Numbered from the stretch's first letter, positions 1 to 9,732 are shown. The stretch: 64,000 nt of DNA from Methylobacteriaceae bacterium (GCA_020638135.1 JACKJE010000004.1:1-64000), one strand, 5' to 3'. Notes: generated by a model from the letters alone, not told the origin. Made by a program: numbers and translations.

Positions 1-507
1 GTGCGGTTGTTCTCCTTCCTGATCGACAAGGCCTTCGTGAAGATCGCGGTGAAAATCGACGGCGCGGACGTCGCCTTCACGCCCTTCCTGCCCCCGGCCG
101 ATCACAAGGACGTCGTCGTTCATCCAGCGGTGGCCGACGCCGCATTGCCGCCCGGCCGTCGCATCGAGGCGCCGCTGATCGCGCTCGCGGTCGCGCGCTC
201 CGGCGACAAGGGCAATGGCTCGAATGTCGGCGTCATCGCGCGCAAGCCGGAATATTGGCCGGTCATCCGCGCGAGCCTGACGAGCGATGCGGTGAAGGCC
301 TATTTCGCCCACTACGTGAAAGGCGAGGTCGAGCGCTTCGACCTGCCGGGGACGCATGCGCTCAACTTCCTGATGCACGAGTCGCTCGGCGGCGGCGGCA
401 CGTCGTCCGTGCGGCTGGACACGCAGGCCAAGACCTTCGGGCAGTTGCTGCTGTCGATTCCGGTCTCCGTGCCGGAGGCGTGGAGCAACGAGCTGGCGAC
501 GTACTGA
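1..507 (+). CDS. AtuA-like protein, C-terminal part (cut by window start)
   Basis: The 168 visible residues match the C-terminal part of the acyclic terpene utilisation AtuA family (DUF1446 type). The conserved small domain shows the segments ARSGDKGNGSNVG and HALNFLMHESLGGGG. The reading frame is open from the first base, so the true start lies outside the window and the GTG at base 1 should not be taken as the start. AtuA proteins are linked to catabolism of acyclic terpenes and related branched acyl-CoAs, but the biochemical step is not settled. The thioesterase and acyl-CoA ligase that follow on the same strand support an acyl-CoA pathway. The family assignment is fairly secure and the substrate is unknown. 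Confidence 0.75.
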   Translation: MRLFSFLIDKAFVKIAVKIDGADVAFTPFLPPADHKDVVVHPAVADAALPPGRRIEAPLIALAVARSGDKGNGSNVGVIARKPEYWPVIRASLTSDAVKAYFAHYVKGEVERFDLPGTHALNFLMHESLGGGGTSSVRLDTQAKTFGQLLLSIPVSVPEAWSNELATY

Positions 508-557
508 CGCGGGAAGGGGCGGTTGCCGCGAGCGCGCGACATGCGATACGAACGCGC

Positions 558-977
558 ATGACTCGCCCCACCTTCACCGTCACGCGAAAAATCCGCTTCG
601 GCCATGTCGATCCCGCGGGCATCGTCTACTACCCGCATTATTTCGACATGTTCAACGGCGTGGTCGAGGACTTCTTCGACGATTGCGTCGGCGCGTCTTT
701 CCAGGCGATGCGCAGCGAGTTCGGCGTGGTCACGCCCCTGCGCAACATCGAGGCCGATTTCATCGCGCCCTGCCGGATCGGCGACAAGCTCGATCTGGCG
801 CTGACGCTGGTGAAGGTCGGCCGCACCTCGCTGCGCATCCTCATCGATGGAACGGTGAACGGGTCGCCGCGCCTCGCGGCCAAACTCGCCATCGTCTTCG
901 TCTCGGCCGGCGACGGACGCGCGGTCGAGCCGCCGCCGTCCGTGCAGGCGCGGCTGAAGGAATTGGCCGCGGACTGA
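558..977 (+). CDS. acyl-CoA thioesterase, hot-dog fold (4HBT type)
   Basis: A 139-residue single hot-dog domain of the 4-hydroxybenzoyl-CoA thioesterase type. The N-terminal active-site region reads FGHVDPAGIVYYPHYF, with the aspartate expected as catalytic residue, followed by the long helix residues FNGVVEDFFDD. It would hydrolyse an acyl- or aroyl-CoA thioester in the cytoplasm. An open frame continues upstream into the previous gene, but the ATG chosen here gives the normal family length and places the conserved Asp near residue 16. It sits 50 bp after the AtuA-like gene and 90 bp before an acyl-CoA ligase, suggesting one operon. The substrate cannot be told from sequence. Confidence 0.8.
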   Translation: MTRPTFTVTRKIRFGHVDPAGIVYYPHYFDMFNGVVEDFFDDCVGASFQAMRSEFGVVTPLRNIEADFIAPCRIGDKLDLALTLVKVGRTSLRILIDGTVNGSPRLAAKLAIVFVSAGDGRAVEPPPSVQARLKELAAD

Positions 978-1067
978 CCCGCGGACCCGCTTTGCGGGGA
1001 ATTCGATATTTGTTATGCTTCATACCTATCTAGCGCGGCCCAAGACCCGCGCCGCAGGGAGAAGCAG

Positions 1068-2726
1068 ATGTCCGAGGCGAACGCCTACGCGCGCAAACCG
1101 TGGCTCGCGCTGTACACGCCCGGCCTGCCGCACCAGATCGAAGCGACGCATGGAGACGCGCTCTCCCTGTTCCGCGCCGCCGTTGCGCGCGCCGCCGACA
1201 AGCCCGCGCTGATCTATTTCGACGGCGTCGTCACCTATGCCGAGCTGGACGCGCTCAGCGACGCGCTCGCCGCCGCACTGCTCGCGCGCGGTTTTTCGGC
1301 GGGGGACCGTTGCGCCGTCTACATGCAGAACATGCCGCAATTCCCGATCGCCGTGCTCGGCGCCTGGAAGGCGGGCGGCATAGCGGTCCCCATCAATCCG
1401 ATGAACCGCGAGCGCGAATTGACGCTCATGCTGAAGGATTGCGCGCCGAAGGCGATCGTCTGCCTCGATCAATTGTGCGCCGAGGTCATCGCGACGCTTC
1501 CCGAGAATGTCGCGCGTCCCGACATCATCTTCACGACGTCAGCGCTCGATCTGCAGACCCGCAACGATCGCCGCGTGCTGCCGGCCGCACGGATGGCGAC
1601 GCCCGAGGGCGCCGAGGATCTGCTCGCTGTCATCGCCGCGCATCGCGACGCGCCGGTTGCGCGCATGACGCCGAAGCCCGACGACATCGCATTCCTCGTC
1701 TACACCTCCGGCACCACGGGCCTGCCGAAGGCGGCGATGAACACGCACGCCAATGTCGCCTTCAACGCGCAGGCGATCGCCAACTGGTATTCGGCCGAGG
1801 ACGGCGATTCCATCCTCGGCCTCGCGCCGCTGTTTCATGTCACCGGCCTCATCGCCCATGTCGCGAAGTCCTGGTTTCTCGCCGCGCCCTTGATCCTCTG
1901 CTTCCGCTTCGAGCCGGGCGTGGTGCTGGAAGCGCTCGTCGAATACAGGCCGGCTTTCACCGTCAGCGCGATCACCGCCTTCATCGCGCTGCTGAGCAAT
2001 CCCGCATGCACGCCGGACAAGTTCGCCAGCCTCAAGGTTGTCGTGTCCGGCGGCGCGCCGATCCCGCCAGCGGTGGTGGATGAATTCAGGGCGCGCACCG
2101 GCCACTACATCCACAATGGCTATGGGCTGACCGAGACCAACGCTGGCGTCATCGCCGTGCCGCACAAGGCGGTTGCGCCAGTCGACCCCGCGAGCGGCGC
2201 GCTCGCCATCGGCGTTCCGAAATTCAACGCGAGCGTGTGGATCGCGGACGAAAACGGCATGCCCGCGCCAGTCGGCGAGGCCGGCGAGATCGTCGTCTCC
2301 GGCCCTGCCGTGTCGTCGGGCTATTGGAAGAAGCCGAAGGAGACGGCCGAAGCGATGCGATCGGACGGTTTCCGCACCGGCGACGTCGCCTTCATGGACG
2401 AGAGGGGCTGGTTCTATATCGTCGATCGCAAGAAGGACATGATCGTCGCCTCCGGCTTCAAGGTCTGGCCGCGTGAGGTCGAGGACGTGCTCTACGGGCA
2501 TCCCGCCGTGCGCGAGGCGGCGGTCATCGGCGTGACCGATCCCTATCGCGGCGAGACGGTGAAGGCGGTGGTCAGCCTCAAGCCCGGCGCCAGTGTGACC
2601 GCGGCCGATCTCGACGCGCACTGTCGCGCGAAAATGGCGGCCTACAAGCGCCCGCAGCAGATCGAGATCGTCGAGGATTTGCCGAAGACGGTGACGGGCA
2701 AGATTCTCAGGCGCATGTTGCGCTAG
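1068..2726 (+). CDS. AMP-dependent acyl-CoA synthetase
   Basis: A 552-residue ANL-superfamily enzyme that adenylates a carboxylic acid and transfers it to CoA. The P-loop-like motif YTSGTTGLPK lies near residue 214, the adenine-binding YGLTETNAG near 350, and the core RTGDVAF...VDRKKDMI hinge follows. The C-terminal catalytic lysine sits in PKTVTGKILRR at the end. Length is normal for long- and medium-chain acid:CoA ligases. The start is supported by a GGGAGAAG ribosome-binding site 6 bp upstream. It follows an AtuA-like protein and a thioesterase, so a role in activating a branched or unusual fatty acid is likely, but the specific substrate is not shown. Confidence 0.88.
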   Translation: MSEANAYARKPWLALYTPGLPHQIEATHGDALSLFRAAVARAADKPALIYFDGVVTYAELDALSDALAAALLARGFSAGDRCAVYMQNMPQFPIAVLGAWKAGGIAVPINPMNRERELTLMLKDCAPKAIVCLDQLCAEVIATLPENVARPDIIFTTSALDLQTRNDRRVLPAARMATPEGAEDLLAVIAAHRDAPVARMTPKPDDIAFLVYTSGTTGLPKAAMNTHANVAFNAQAIANWYSAEDGDSILGLAPLFHVTGLIAHVAKSWFLAAPLILCFRFEPGVVLEALVEYRPAFTVSAITAFIALLSNPACTPDKFASLKVVVSGGAPIPPAVVDEFRARTGHYIHNGYGLTETNAGVIAVPHKAVAPVDPASGALAIGVPKFNASVWIADENGMPAPVGEAGEIVVSGPAVSSGYWKKPKETAEAMRSDGFRTGDVAFMDERGWFYIVDRKKDMIVASGFKVWPREVEDVLYGHPAVREAAVIGVTDPYRGETVKAVVSLKPGASVTAADLDAHCRAKMAAYKRPQQIEIVEDLPKTVTGKILRRMLR

Positions 2727-2734
2727 CTTCCGTC

Positions 2735-2853
2735 GTCATTGCGAGGAGGCCCGCAGGTCGGTCGAAGCAATCCCAGAGCTGACCAGTTCCGGGGTCGGAT
2801 TGTTTGCTTAGACGAAGTCGGCGCCAGCCGACTTCTGTCGGGCTCGCAATGAC
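2735..2853. repeat. palindromic intergenic repeat, GTCATTGCGAG family
   Basis: The element starts with GTCATTGCGAG and ends with the reverse complement CTCGCAATGAC, enclosing a less conserved core. A second, more regular copy lies between nadD and proA. Such dispersed palindromes are common in intergenic DNA of Hyphomicrobiales. No coding potential is seen. Confidence 0.7.
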
Positions 2854-2855
2854 CG

Positions 2856-3654
2856 CTACTTCGCCCGCAAGAAATCCGACGTCGCCGCATCCGCCGGAAA
2901 GAACGTCTCGATCGCCAGTTCCGACAGGGTGACGTCGACCGGCGTGCCGAACACCGTGATCGTCGAGATGAAGGACAGCCGCGTCGCGCCATCGCGCAGG
3001 CGCAGCGGCACGACGATGGCAGGATGGCTGCATCGGTTCGTGCGGCGAGGTCGATCGTCTCCGGATAGGGAACTGAGCAATTCGCTCAGCAAGTCCTCGA
3101 GCCCCGCATCGCCGCTGGCGGCGATCTGCTGGCGCACGCGCGCGAGCAGATGCCCGCGCCATTCGCCGAAATTCTCGATGCGCGGAGCGAGCGCCTGCGG
3201 ATGCAAGGCGAGCCGCATGGCGTTGGGCGCGGGCGAGCAGTCGGCGCGACGCTGTCGAGAAGGCCGCGACGCTGGCGTTGAAGGCGACGATGTTCCAGCG
3301 CCGGTCGACGGCGAGCGCGGGAAGCGCACTTGCAGCACTGCGTCGACCGCCGCGCGCGCGCGCGGACAGGGCAGGATCGTCGAGCGCGCGCTCGCCTCAT
3401 AGAGTGGCGCGAAGCCTGCCGCGAGCAGGATCGCGTTTCTTCACGCAGCGGCACCGCAGCGTTTCGGCGAGATGCACGATCATAAAATGCGCGAGGGCTG
3501 CCGGCCGGTTTCGACGAAGCCAGATGGCGCGCGGGAAATCTCCTTCGAGCAGTTCGAGCTGGCTCATGCGACGGCGCGACGCCCATTGGCGCAAATATTC
3601 GCCGAGGTCGATGGTATCCCATGGCAGACCGAGCGCGTCGGCGCATGCATCCAA
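2856..3654 (-). pseudogene. XRE-family regulator with MmyB-like ligand domain, frameshifted
   Basis: Pieces in different frames add up to a helix-turn-helix regulator. The N-terminal part has LGEYLRQWASRRRMSQLEL and IVHLAETLR. The C-terminal part has NAMRLALHPQALAPRIENF and TVFGTPVDVTLSELAIETFF, which is the hallmark of MmyB-like regulators. Missing single bases, mostly in runs of G or C, break the frame several times. One lies in the helix-turn-helix, one after HLAETLR, and at least two lie before the ligand domain. Read with those bases restored it is a normal protein of about 260 residues. It is divergent from the small membrane protein gene and may control it. The frameshifts resemble sequencing error more than decay, because the residues between them stay conserved. 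Confidence 0.7.
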
Positions 3655-3728
3655 TTACCTCGCGCGAATCGAGGCGCGCGGCTTCGCAGCTTCTTTCAGG
3701 CCGCACTTGGAGCGGCAGGAGAAACCCC

Positions 3729-4127
3729 ATGCGCTTCGTCGTCTCATCGCCCCTCTTGCGCAACGTGCTGGTCGTCGACGCCGCCTTCAGCGGCGCATCC
3801 GGCATCACGCTCGCCGCCGCCGCGACGCCGCTGGCGGCGGCCTTCGGCCTGCCGCACGGCCTCGTGCTCGGCGCCGGCGTGTTCCTCATGCCTTATGCCC
3901 TGTTCGTCGGCGCGCTCGGCCTGTGGGCCATGCTGCCGCGCGGGCTGGTGTGGTTCGTCATCGCCGGCAATGCGCTCTGGGTCGTCGAAAGCCTCGTCAC
4001 GCTGGCGCAGACCGCCCCGACCCAGCTCGGCGTCGCCGCCATTGTCAGCCAGGCGGTCGTGGTCGCGGCGATCGCGGCGGGGCAATGGATGGGATTGAAG
4101 CGCTCGCAGCCGGCGCAGGTGGCGTAG
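3729..4127 (+). CDS. small integral membrane protein, four helices
   Basis: A 132-residue protein that is almost entirely hydrophobic. Four likely membrane segments lie around residues 8-35, 42-62, 69-90 and 100-122. They are linked by short loops, and a basic tail ends the protein. There is no enzymatic motif. The ATG used here follows a GGAGAAAC ribosome-binding stretch. It is transcribed away from the MmyB-type regulator, an arrangement common for a regulator and its target. MmyB-type regulators often sit next to short-chain dehydrogenases or small membrane proteins. Function unknown. Confidence 0.65.
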   Translation: MRFVVSSPLLRNVLVVDAAFSGASGITLAAAATPLAAAFGLPHGLVLGAGVFLMPYALFVGALGLWAMLPRGLVWFVIAGNALWVVESLVTLAQTAPTQLGVAAIVSQAVVVAAIAAGQWMGLKRSQPAQVA

Positions 4128-4134
4128 GGCTCGA

Positions 4135-4159
4135 CTCCCCTCCCCACAAGGGGAGGGAG
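4135..4159. terminator. G/C-rich hairpin after the membrane protein gene
   Basis: CTCCCCTCCCC, a short ACAA loop, then GGGGAGGGAG, 7 bp after the stop codon. The stem is strong but no T-run follows. The same CCCTCCCC/GGGGAGGG motif recurs near 12,361 and 16,368, so it may be a dispersed repeat acting as a terminator. Confidence 0.4.
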
Positions 4160-4181
4160 CAGATTCGTCGCAACCGCGCCG

Positions 4182-4564
4182 CTAGTCCGGCGCCAGAAAC
4201 GTCACAGCCTCCAGCCTGTTGCCGTCGGGATCGCGCACGAAAGCCGCGTAATATACATTTCGGACTGCTGCCATAGCCCGCCGCCCGGCGCGCCATCGGT
4301 CTGGCCTCATGCGCCAGCGCGTTGCAGGGAAAGGCCTGGACCGCTCTGGCGAACGCGCGCGCAGTGATTGCGCGCCGACGTCGTCGGCGCCGGCGGCAGA
4401 TTTTTCCCGCAGATTGATCCAGATTTCCGCATGCGTCTTGCCGAAGCCGATCGTGCGCTCGCGCGACCAGCTTCGTGTAGCCGAGCGGGCAAGGACGGTT
4501 TCGTAGAAGGCGGCGCGCTGCGGGAAAGATCGCGGACGGCGAGCGAGACGTGGTCGATCGCCAT
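4182..4564 (-). pseudogene. VOC-fold (glyoxalase/dioxygenase-like) protein, frameshifted
   Basis: The ATG opens MAIDHVSLAVRDLSRS, a typical first strand of a vicinal-oxygen-chelate domain. After frame changes the expected later segments appear, including a GFGKTHAEIWIN-like strand and the closing VRDPDGNRLEAVTFLAPD. At least three single-base changes interrupt the roughly 125-residue protein. It starts 7 bp downstream of rppH on the same strand. Enzyme activity cannot be predicted, because VOC proteins include isomerases, dioxygenases and resistance proteins. The breaks are probably part of the same error-rich stretch as the neighbouring genes. Confidence 0.65.
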
Positions 4565-4571
4565 CGTGCGC

Positions 4572-5052
4572 CTATTTGCTGATCAGCGGCGCGAACCGCG
4601 ACCACCTGCTCGTAGACCGCGCGCTTGAACGGAATGATCAGCTCGGCAGGCGCGAAACCTCTTCCACCGCCAGACGTCGAATTCCGGCTTGTGGCCGGGC
4701 TGGATCGTGAATGTCGATCTCGCTGGCGCCCGTGAAGCGCAGCGCGAACCATTTGCGTCTGCCCGCGATAGCCGCCGCGCCACGCCTTCTTCGCGACGTC
4801 CCGGCAGGTCAGGAATACGCCAGGCGCTTCGGCGATCAGCTCGACCGAGCGCACATTGATTTCTGCAACTCGCGCAGCCGCCACGCCGATAGGGCCTCGC
4901 CGGATCGATGCCGCCCCGCGGCACCTGCCATTCGTGACCGGGCGCGACATGTTCGGGCTGGCGCTATTTGCGCCGCCGCCCGACGAAGACAGGCCCTGCG
5001 CGGGTTGACGAGCATGACGCCGACGCAGGGGGCGATAGGGGCGCAACGTCAC
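4572..5052 (-). pseudogene. rppH: RNA pyrophosphohydrolase RppH (Nudix), frameshifted
   Basis: Fragments in several frames give the RppH sequence in order: VTLRPYRP, then RANSASPNM, then a damaged GGIDPGE Nudix region and NVRSVELIAEAPGVFL. KKAWRGGYRGQTQ follows, and then FAPAELIIPFKRAVYEQVV. RppH removes pyrophosphate from 5'-triphosphate mRNA ends and starts decay. A GTG start overlaps the TGA of the upstream deacetylase (GTGA), which fits the conserved order ctpA-deacetylase-rppH of Hyphomicrobiales. An extra C in the CCCCC run just after the start and several missing bases break the frame. The residues between breaks remain conserved, so a working gene in the living cell is likely. Confidence 0.72.
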
Positions 5053-6268
5053 TGCCGGCGCCCGCCTGCGGCCTGCACCGCGCGACAGCAATGCGCTCGC
5101 TGGCGCCAGCGCGACGCCACGCTTCCGGGCCGCGCGCGAACCGCCGACCTGCTGATATGCTGACCGGAATGCGCTGGCGAACCCGGGCGCGCGCCTTTCT
5201 GGCGCGCGATCGTCTCTAGCCGCAGCGCTGCCTCGATCGCGTCCGCGCGCGGGTCGGCGTCGATGACGACGTCGGCGCGCGCCGTGACCGCGCCGACCTG
5301 CCCGCCGATCGTCCCAGCGAGCGACTGTGCGGAGCTGTCGTCGACAGAAAGGCGACGCCGCGCTGCGCCAGCTCCCGCATGACTGGGGTCAGCGCGGCGG
5401 CGTTCGACATGAAGCGCGCGCCGAGAAAATTCACGACGCCGACATAGCCGGCAAAGCGGCTCATCAGCCAGGACAGATCGCTCTCGACCTCCTTGTCGGA
5501 AGCGCGGACGGTCAGCGTGGCGGGGGCCGGATCGTTCTGCGGATAGTCGAACGGCTCATCGGCGCCTGCAGGAAGGTCTCATGCCCACGCTCGCGCGCCT
5601 TGGCCGCATCGGCCTGCACCTCGGCGCCATAGGGGGCGAAGGCGAAGGAAACGTCGGCCGGCAATTTGTCCATCGCGGCGTCGGTCGTCGCATTCGACAG
5701 GCCGAGCCCGCCGACGATCAGCGCGATGCGCGGCGCGTCGGCCTTCAACTTCTGCGAGGTGATGACCGGTCTTGCGTAAATTTCATAAGGCTTGGCGCCG
5801 TCCGCGCCGATGCGCGGCAGCGAGCCGAAGCGGCCGCGCTCCACCAGTCGCCTGTCGGGCGCCGGCGTCAGGCTGACGCTCGCGGCATGGTCGAGCTGGA
5901 TGATCAGCGCGCCCGGCGCATCGCCGCCGCCCGCCCGCGTCACCTTCACGCCCGACTGGTTTTCGATCTCCTGCCCGGTGTGCCGTTCGGCCCGGCGCTC
6001 GATCGTGCCGGTCGGCGCGGTGTCGGGCTTCGCGGCGACGACTGGCGGCTTGTAGGGTTCGATCCTGGCGACCGCGCGCGGCCAGCCGCCGTTCGGGTCG
6101 CCATATTTCCAGATATAGGCGCCGGTTGCGAAAACCGCCGCGCCGATCAGCGAATAGACGATCCCGGCGGCCGAGCAGGGAAGGCCGCACCGCCGCGCGT
6201 TTCGCGCACGGCTTCCGGCGCTGCCGCGCGCAGGCTTCCAGCCAGAGGTTGATGGATTCATCCGACAT
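5049..6268 (-). pseudogene. divergent polysaccharide deacetylase family protein, frameshifted
   Basis: The N-terminus, MSDESINLWLE and a hydrophobic anchor IVYSLIGAAVFATGAYIW, is followed by a proline-rich linker. The deacetylase-like domain then shows PRIALIVGGLGLSNATTDAAMDKLP, VSFAFAPYG and FLQAPM. In another frame MSRFAGYVGVVNFLGARF and MRELAQRGVAFL follow. This is the divergent (YibQ-like) polysaccharide deacetylase family that sits between ctpA and rppH in related genomes. At least four single-base frame changes split it. It is probably a membrane-anchored periplasmic cell-envelope protein, and its exact substrate is not known. Confidence 0.7.
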
Positions 6269-6381
6269 CCGCCGCTCTTGTCTGTTTCCGGCCGCGCCGC
6301 GATCTGAGGTCGCGGCGAATCGCCTGCGATCATACGCCCAGCCGGCATTCCTGGTCGTGCCGGCCGGGCGCGTCGAGGCGT

Positions 6382-7805
6382 CTATTCGCGCGCGCCGCAG
6401 CGCGTAATCGACTTCTTCTTTCGGGCTCCGGCGCTTGGCGTCGGAGCCTTGACGTCAGGCTTTGGTCGCCGCCTTCGCTCGACCTTGGGCTCGGGCGCTT
6501 CTGGGCGAGCTGCTGGGCGGTCTTGATGCCGCGCAGCGAGTTCGTCGGCCGCGATCAGCTGTTTGTCCCTGGCCGGGTCCGGCCGGGACATGGGCCTGCG
6601 AGCCGTGCTCCTCGGTGTTCTTTCGCCGTTCTTCAGGTGGCCCTTGAGCGATGCGCTCACGCCCTTCCGGGTCGTGCGCCTTGCCCTTGAGCTCATCCGG
6701 CACGTCCTGCACACGACGATGTCGGGCTCGATTCCCTTGGCGGCTTGACCGAGCGGCCCGACGGGTGTAGTAGCGCGCCGTGGTCAGCCGCAGCGCGCTG
6801 TTGTTCTGGCCGAGCGGGATGATCGTCTGCACCGAGCCTTGCCGGCAACGAGCGCGTGCCGATCAGCGTAGCGCGCTTGTGGTCCTGCAGCGCGCCGGAG
6901 ACGATCGCAAGCTGACGCCGAGCCGCCGTTGATGAGCATCTTCACCTACGGCTGCCCTGAAATGTCGATCGGCCGGGCATTGTAGCGCTGTGTCTCGTCC
7001 GCGATCTGTCCACGCGTCGAAACGATCTCGCCGCGCTTGAGGAAGGCGTTGGAGACCGCCACCGACTGGTCGAGCAGGCCGCCGGGATTGTTGCGCAGAT
7101 CGAGAATGTAGCCCTTCAGCTTGTCGCCCGGCATTTCCTGCTGGAACTTCTGCATGGCGGCCTTCAGGCCGTCATAGGTCTGCTCGTTGAACTGCGTGAT
7201 GCGGATGTAGCCGATGTCGTCGCCTTCCTTGCGCGAGCGCACCGACTTTGATCTGATGACCGCGCGTGAGCTTGACCTCGAGCTTCTTCTTTTCCTTGCC
7301 GCGCAGGATCGTCAGCGTGACGCTGGTGTTCACGGCGCCGCGCATCTTGTCGACGGCCTGGTTGAGCGTCATGCCCTGCACCGTCTCGCCGTCGATCGCG
7401 GTGATCAGGTCGGCCGCCATGACGCCGGCGCGCGAGGCGGGCGTGTCGTCGATCGGGTCACGACCTTCACGACGCCGTCTTCCTGCGTCACCTCGATGCC
7501 GAGGCCGCCGAACTCGCCGCGCGTCTGCACCTGCATGTCGCGGAAGCTCTTGGAATCCATGTAGCTCGAATGCGGGTCGAGCGAGGTCAGCATGCCGTTG
7601 ATGGCCGATTCCACCAGCTTCTGGTCCTGCGGCTTCTCGACATAGTCGTGCGGACCTTCTCGAAGCGTCGCCGAACAGGTTGAGGCTGCGATAGGTGTCG
7701 GAAATGGCGGCCGTGGCTGGCTGTCCGAAATATCGACCTTCTGGGCGACCCGGCAGAGGCGCTGATGACGGCGCCCAGCAGGACGTAGTTCACATTGCGC
7801 ATCAT
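6382..7805 (-). pseudogene. ctpA: carboxy-terminal processing protease CtpA (S41), frameshifted
   Basis: A signal-anchor start MMRNVNYVLLGAVISASA is followed in shifting frames by the S41 hallmarks. SLDPHSSYMDSKSF comes first, then the PDZ segment MAADLITAIDGETVQGMTL and YIRITQFNEQTYDGL. LDLRNNPGGLLDQSV and the start of the nucleophile region, MLINGGSASA, follow. CtpA is a periplasmic serine protease that trims envelope proteins and controls peptidoglycan hydrolases. The ATG overlaps the TGA of the upstream EnvC-like gene (ATGA), so both would be co-translated, which makes functional sense. At least five frame changes occur, and the last third, including the catalytic lysine region, is the most damaged. 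A sequencing or assembly artefact is the likeliest cause. Confidence 0.75.
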
Positions 7806-9148
7806 CCACGAACCTTTTTCAAATCAGGCTTGGACCACCAAGGGGCCGGGTCGACGGGAGAGCCGTCTTTTCTGAACTCAACATAGAGGATGGGCTGGCT
7901 TGCGCCAATGGCGACGGCCGAGGCCGTCCGCGTCGCGCCGTCGCCCATGACGCCGATCGGCTCGCCCGAAAGGACGAATTGCCCGACCGCGACATTGACC
8001 CTGTCCATCCCGGCCAGGACTATATAGTAACCGTCCCCCGCGTTGACGATGAGCAACTGCCCATAAGTTCGATAGGGGCCGGCATAGAGCACCCAGCCGT
8101 CGGCCGGCGAGACCACGGTCGCGCGGGGACGCACCCCGATCGAAATGCCCTTTTCCGAACTGCCGAAGGCGTCCGAAGCGCCATAAGTCTTCACGATTTC
8201 GCCGCTGGCGGGCAACGGCAGCTTGGCCCGCGCCTTCGAGAACGGAATGGCCGGGGCGAGCCGGGCAGGGTCCTTGAACGGCGAGGCCTCGATCTTGGCT
8301 TGCTGCTCCTGGGTCTCCAGCGCGGCCTGCTTTTTCCGTTCCTCGTCGTATTTGCGCGCTTCCTCGGCGGCCTTGCGGGCGGCCGCGCTCTCGCGCTCCA
8401 TTTTCGCAATCAGGTCCTTGAGGCTGGTCGCCTGGCCGGCAAGTTCGGCGGCGCGCCTCTGCTCGGTCTCGAGCGCGCTCTGCGCCTCGCCGAGCGATTT
8501 CTGCCGCGTTTCGACCAGGGCGGCGAGCCGCGCCCGCTCGTCCTGCAGCCCCTGATGCTCCCGGGCGAGATTGTCCTTTTCCGTGGCGATCGAGGCGCGC
8601 AGGCTGACCAGATCCCTGAGGTCGCTGGCGAGCGCCTCCGTCTCGGCGCGCAGTCCCGGCAGGACGGCGCCGAGCGTCATCGAGGCGCGGATCGCCTTCA
8701 GCACGTCCTCGGGTTGCACCAGCAGGGCCGGCGGCGTGCGGCGCCCCATGCGCTGCAGGACCGCGAGCACTTCGGCGACGACCGCGCGCCGCCCCTCGAG
8801 CGAGCGGCGGATCGCCTCCTCGCTACCGGTCAGCCGATCGAGCCGGGCCTCGACCTTGGCCATGCGCGCATCGGCCTCAGACACCTTCGCAGTCGCGTCG
8901 AGCAGCGCGGCGTTGAGGCGGGCGCGATCCTGCCGGATCGACTCGATCTCCGTCTTGATCTTGGCGCGCTGCTCGGCGGAGGCCGAGAGCGTGTCCTCGA
9001 CGCCGCGCAATTCCAGCTTCTTGCTCGCTACCGGATCGAAGCCCGGCTCGGTCGGCGCCTGCGCGCCGGCCGGCGCAGACAGAATCGCCGTCCCCGCGAG
9101 GGCGGCGATTCGGGCGATCCGGCGCGTCGACAGAGAGCCTGAGAGCAA
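7802..9148 (-). CDS. envC: murein hydrolase activator, EnvC-like with degenerate LytM domain
   Basis: A 448-residue periplasmic protein. A TTG start is chosen because it follows AGGA at a 5-bp spacing and begins a good signal peptide (STRRIARIAALAG to APAGAQA). A longer open frame upstream has no ATG at a credible position. Residues about 40-300 are long coiled coil rich in Glu, Arg and Ala. The last 130 residues form a LytM/M23 domain lacking the catalytic HxH (LYVEFRKDG where active enzymes have LHFE), as in EnvC. EnvC-type proteins activate amidases at the division site. It overlaps ctpA by 4 bp. Confidence 0.85.
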   Translation of the reverse strand: MLSGSLSTRRIARIAALAGTAILSAPAGAQAPTEPGFDPVASKKLELRGVEDTLSASAEQRAKIKTEIESIRQDRARLNAALLDATAKVSEADARMAKVEARLDRLTGSEEAIRRSLEGRRAVVAEVLAVLQRMGRRTPPALLVQPEDVLKAIRASMTLGAVLPGLRAETEALASDLRDLVSLRASIATEKDNLAREHQGLQDERARLAALVETRQKSLGEAQSALETEQRRAAELAGQATSLKDLIAKMERESAAARKAAEEARKYDEERKKQAALETQEQQAKIEASPFKDPARLAPAIPFSKARAKLPLPASGEIVKTYGASDAFGSSEKGISIGVRPRATVVSPADGWVLYAGPYRTYGQLLIVNAGDGYYIVLAGMDRVNVAVGQFVLSGEPIGVMGDGATRTASAVAIGASQPILYVEFRKDGSPVDPAPWWSKPDLKKVRG

Positions 9149-9234
9149 ATCGATCCTGCAAATCCGCCCGAAAAATTCCCTGTCCGGGCAATAGCGTCGA
9201 AAAACGCCGGCAATGCGGCGCGAATCGCGCCAAT

Positions 9235-9717
9235 TCAGGCGCGATGATAGGGGTGGCCGGAGAGGATGGAAATCGCGCGATAGACCTGTTCGGCGACGAG
9301 CGCCCGCACGATCTGATGCGGCAGCGTCGCCGCGCCGAAGGAAAACACGAGCGCCGCCTCGTTGCGCAGGCTTTCGTCGAGCCCGTCCGCGCCGCCGATG
9401 ACAAAACACAGATCACGCTGGCCGGCGTCGCGCAACGCGCCGATCTCGCCGGCGAATTTTTCGCTGGTCAGACTCCTGCCGCGCTCGTCGAGCGCCACGA
9501 TGCGCGCGCCCTCGGGGATCAGCGCCCGCAGCGCCCGCGCTTCCTCGGCCTTGCGGTCTTCGGGACGGCGCGCGCGGCTCTCGTCGGTCTCCTTCAGCGT
9601 CAGGCCGGAGAAACCCACCGCCTTGCCGGTCGCCGCGATCCGCTCGGCGTAGCGCGCGACCAGCTCCCGTTCCGGGCCGGCCTTGAGGCGGCCGACCGCG
9701 GCCAGGGTGAGACGCAT
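9235..9717 (-). CDS. rlmH: 23S rRNA (pseudouridine1915-N3)-methyltransferase RlmH
   Basis: A 160-residue SPOUT methyltransferase acting on assembled 70S ribosomes. The diagnostic C-terminal knot shows FVIGGADGLDESLR and LPHQIVRALVAEQVYRA, ending ILSGHPYHRA. Length is normal (about 155-160). It lies 15 bp downstream of rsfS, the usual nadD-rsfS-rlmH order. The start MRLTLAAVGRLK is the family consensus. Confidence 0.95.
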   Translation of the reverse strand: MRLTLAAVGRLKAGPERELVARYAERIAATGKAVGFSGLTLKETDESRARRPEDRKAEEARALRALIPEGARIVALDERGRSLTSEKFAGEIGALRDAGQRDLCFVIGGADGLDESLRNEAALVFSFGAATLPHQIVRALVAEQVYRAISILSGHPYHRA

Positions 9718-9732
9718 GCGAGGCGACCTTGC

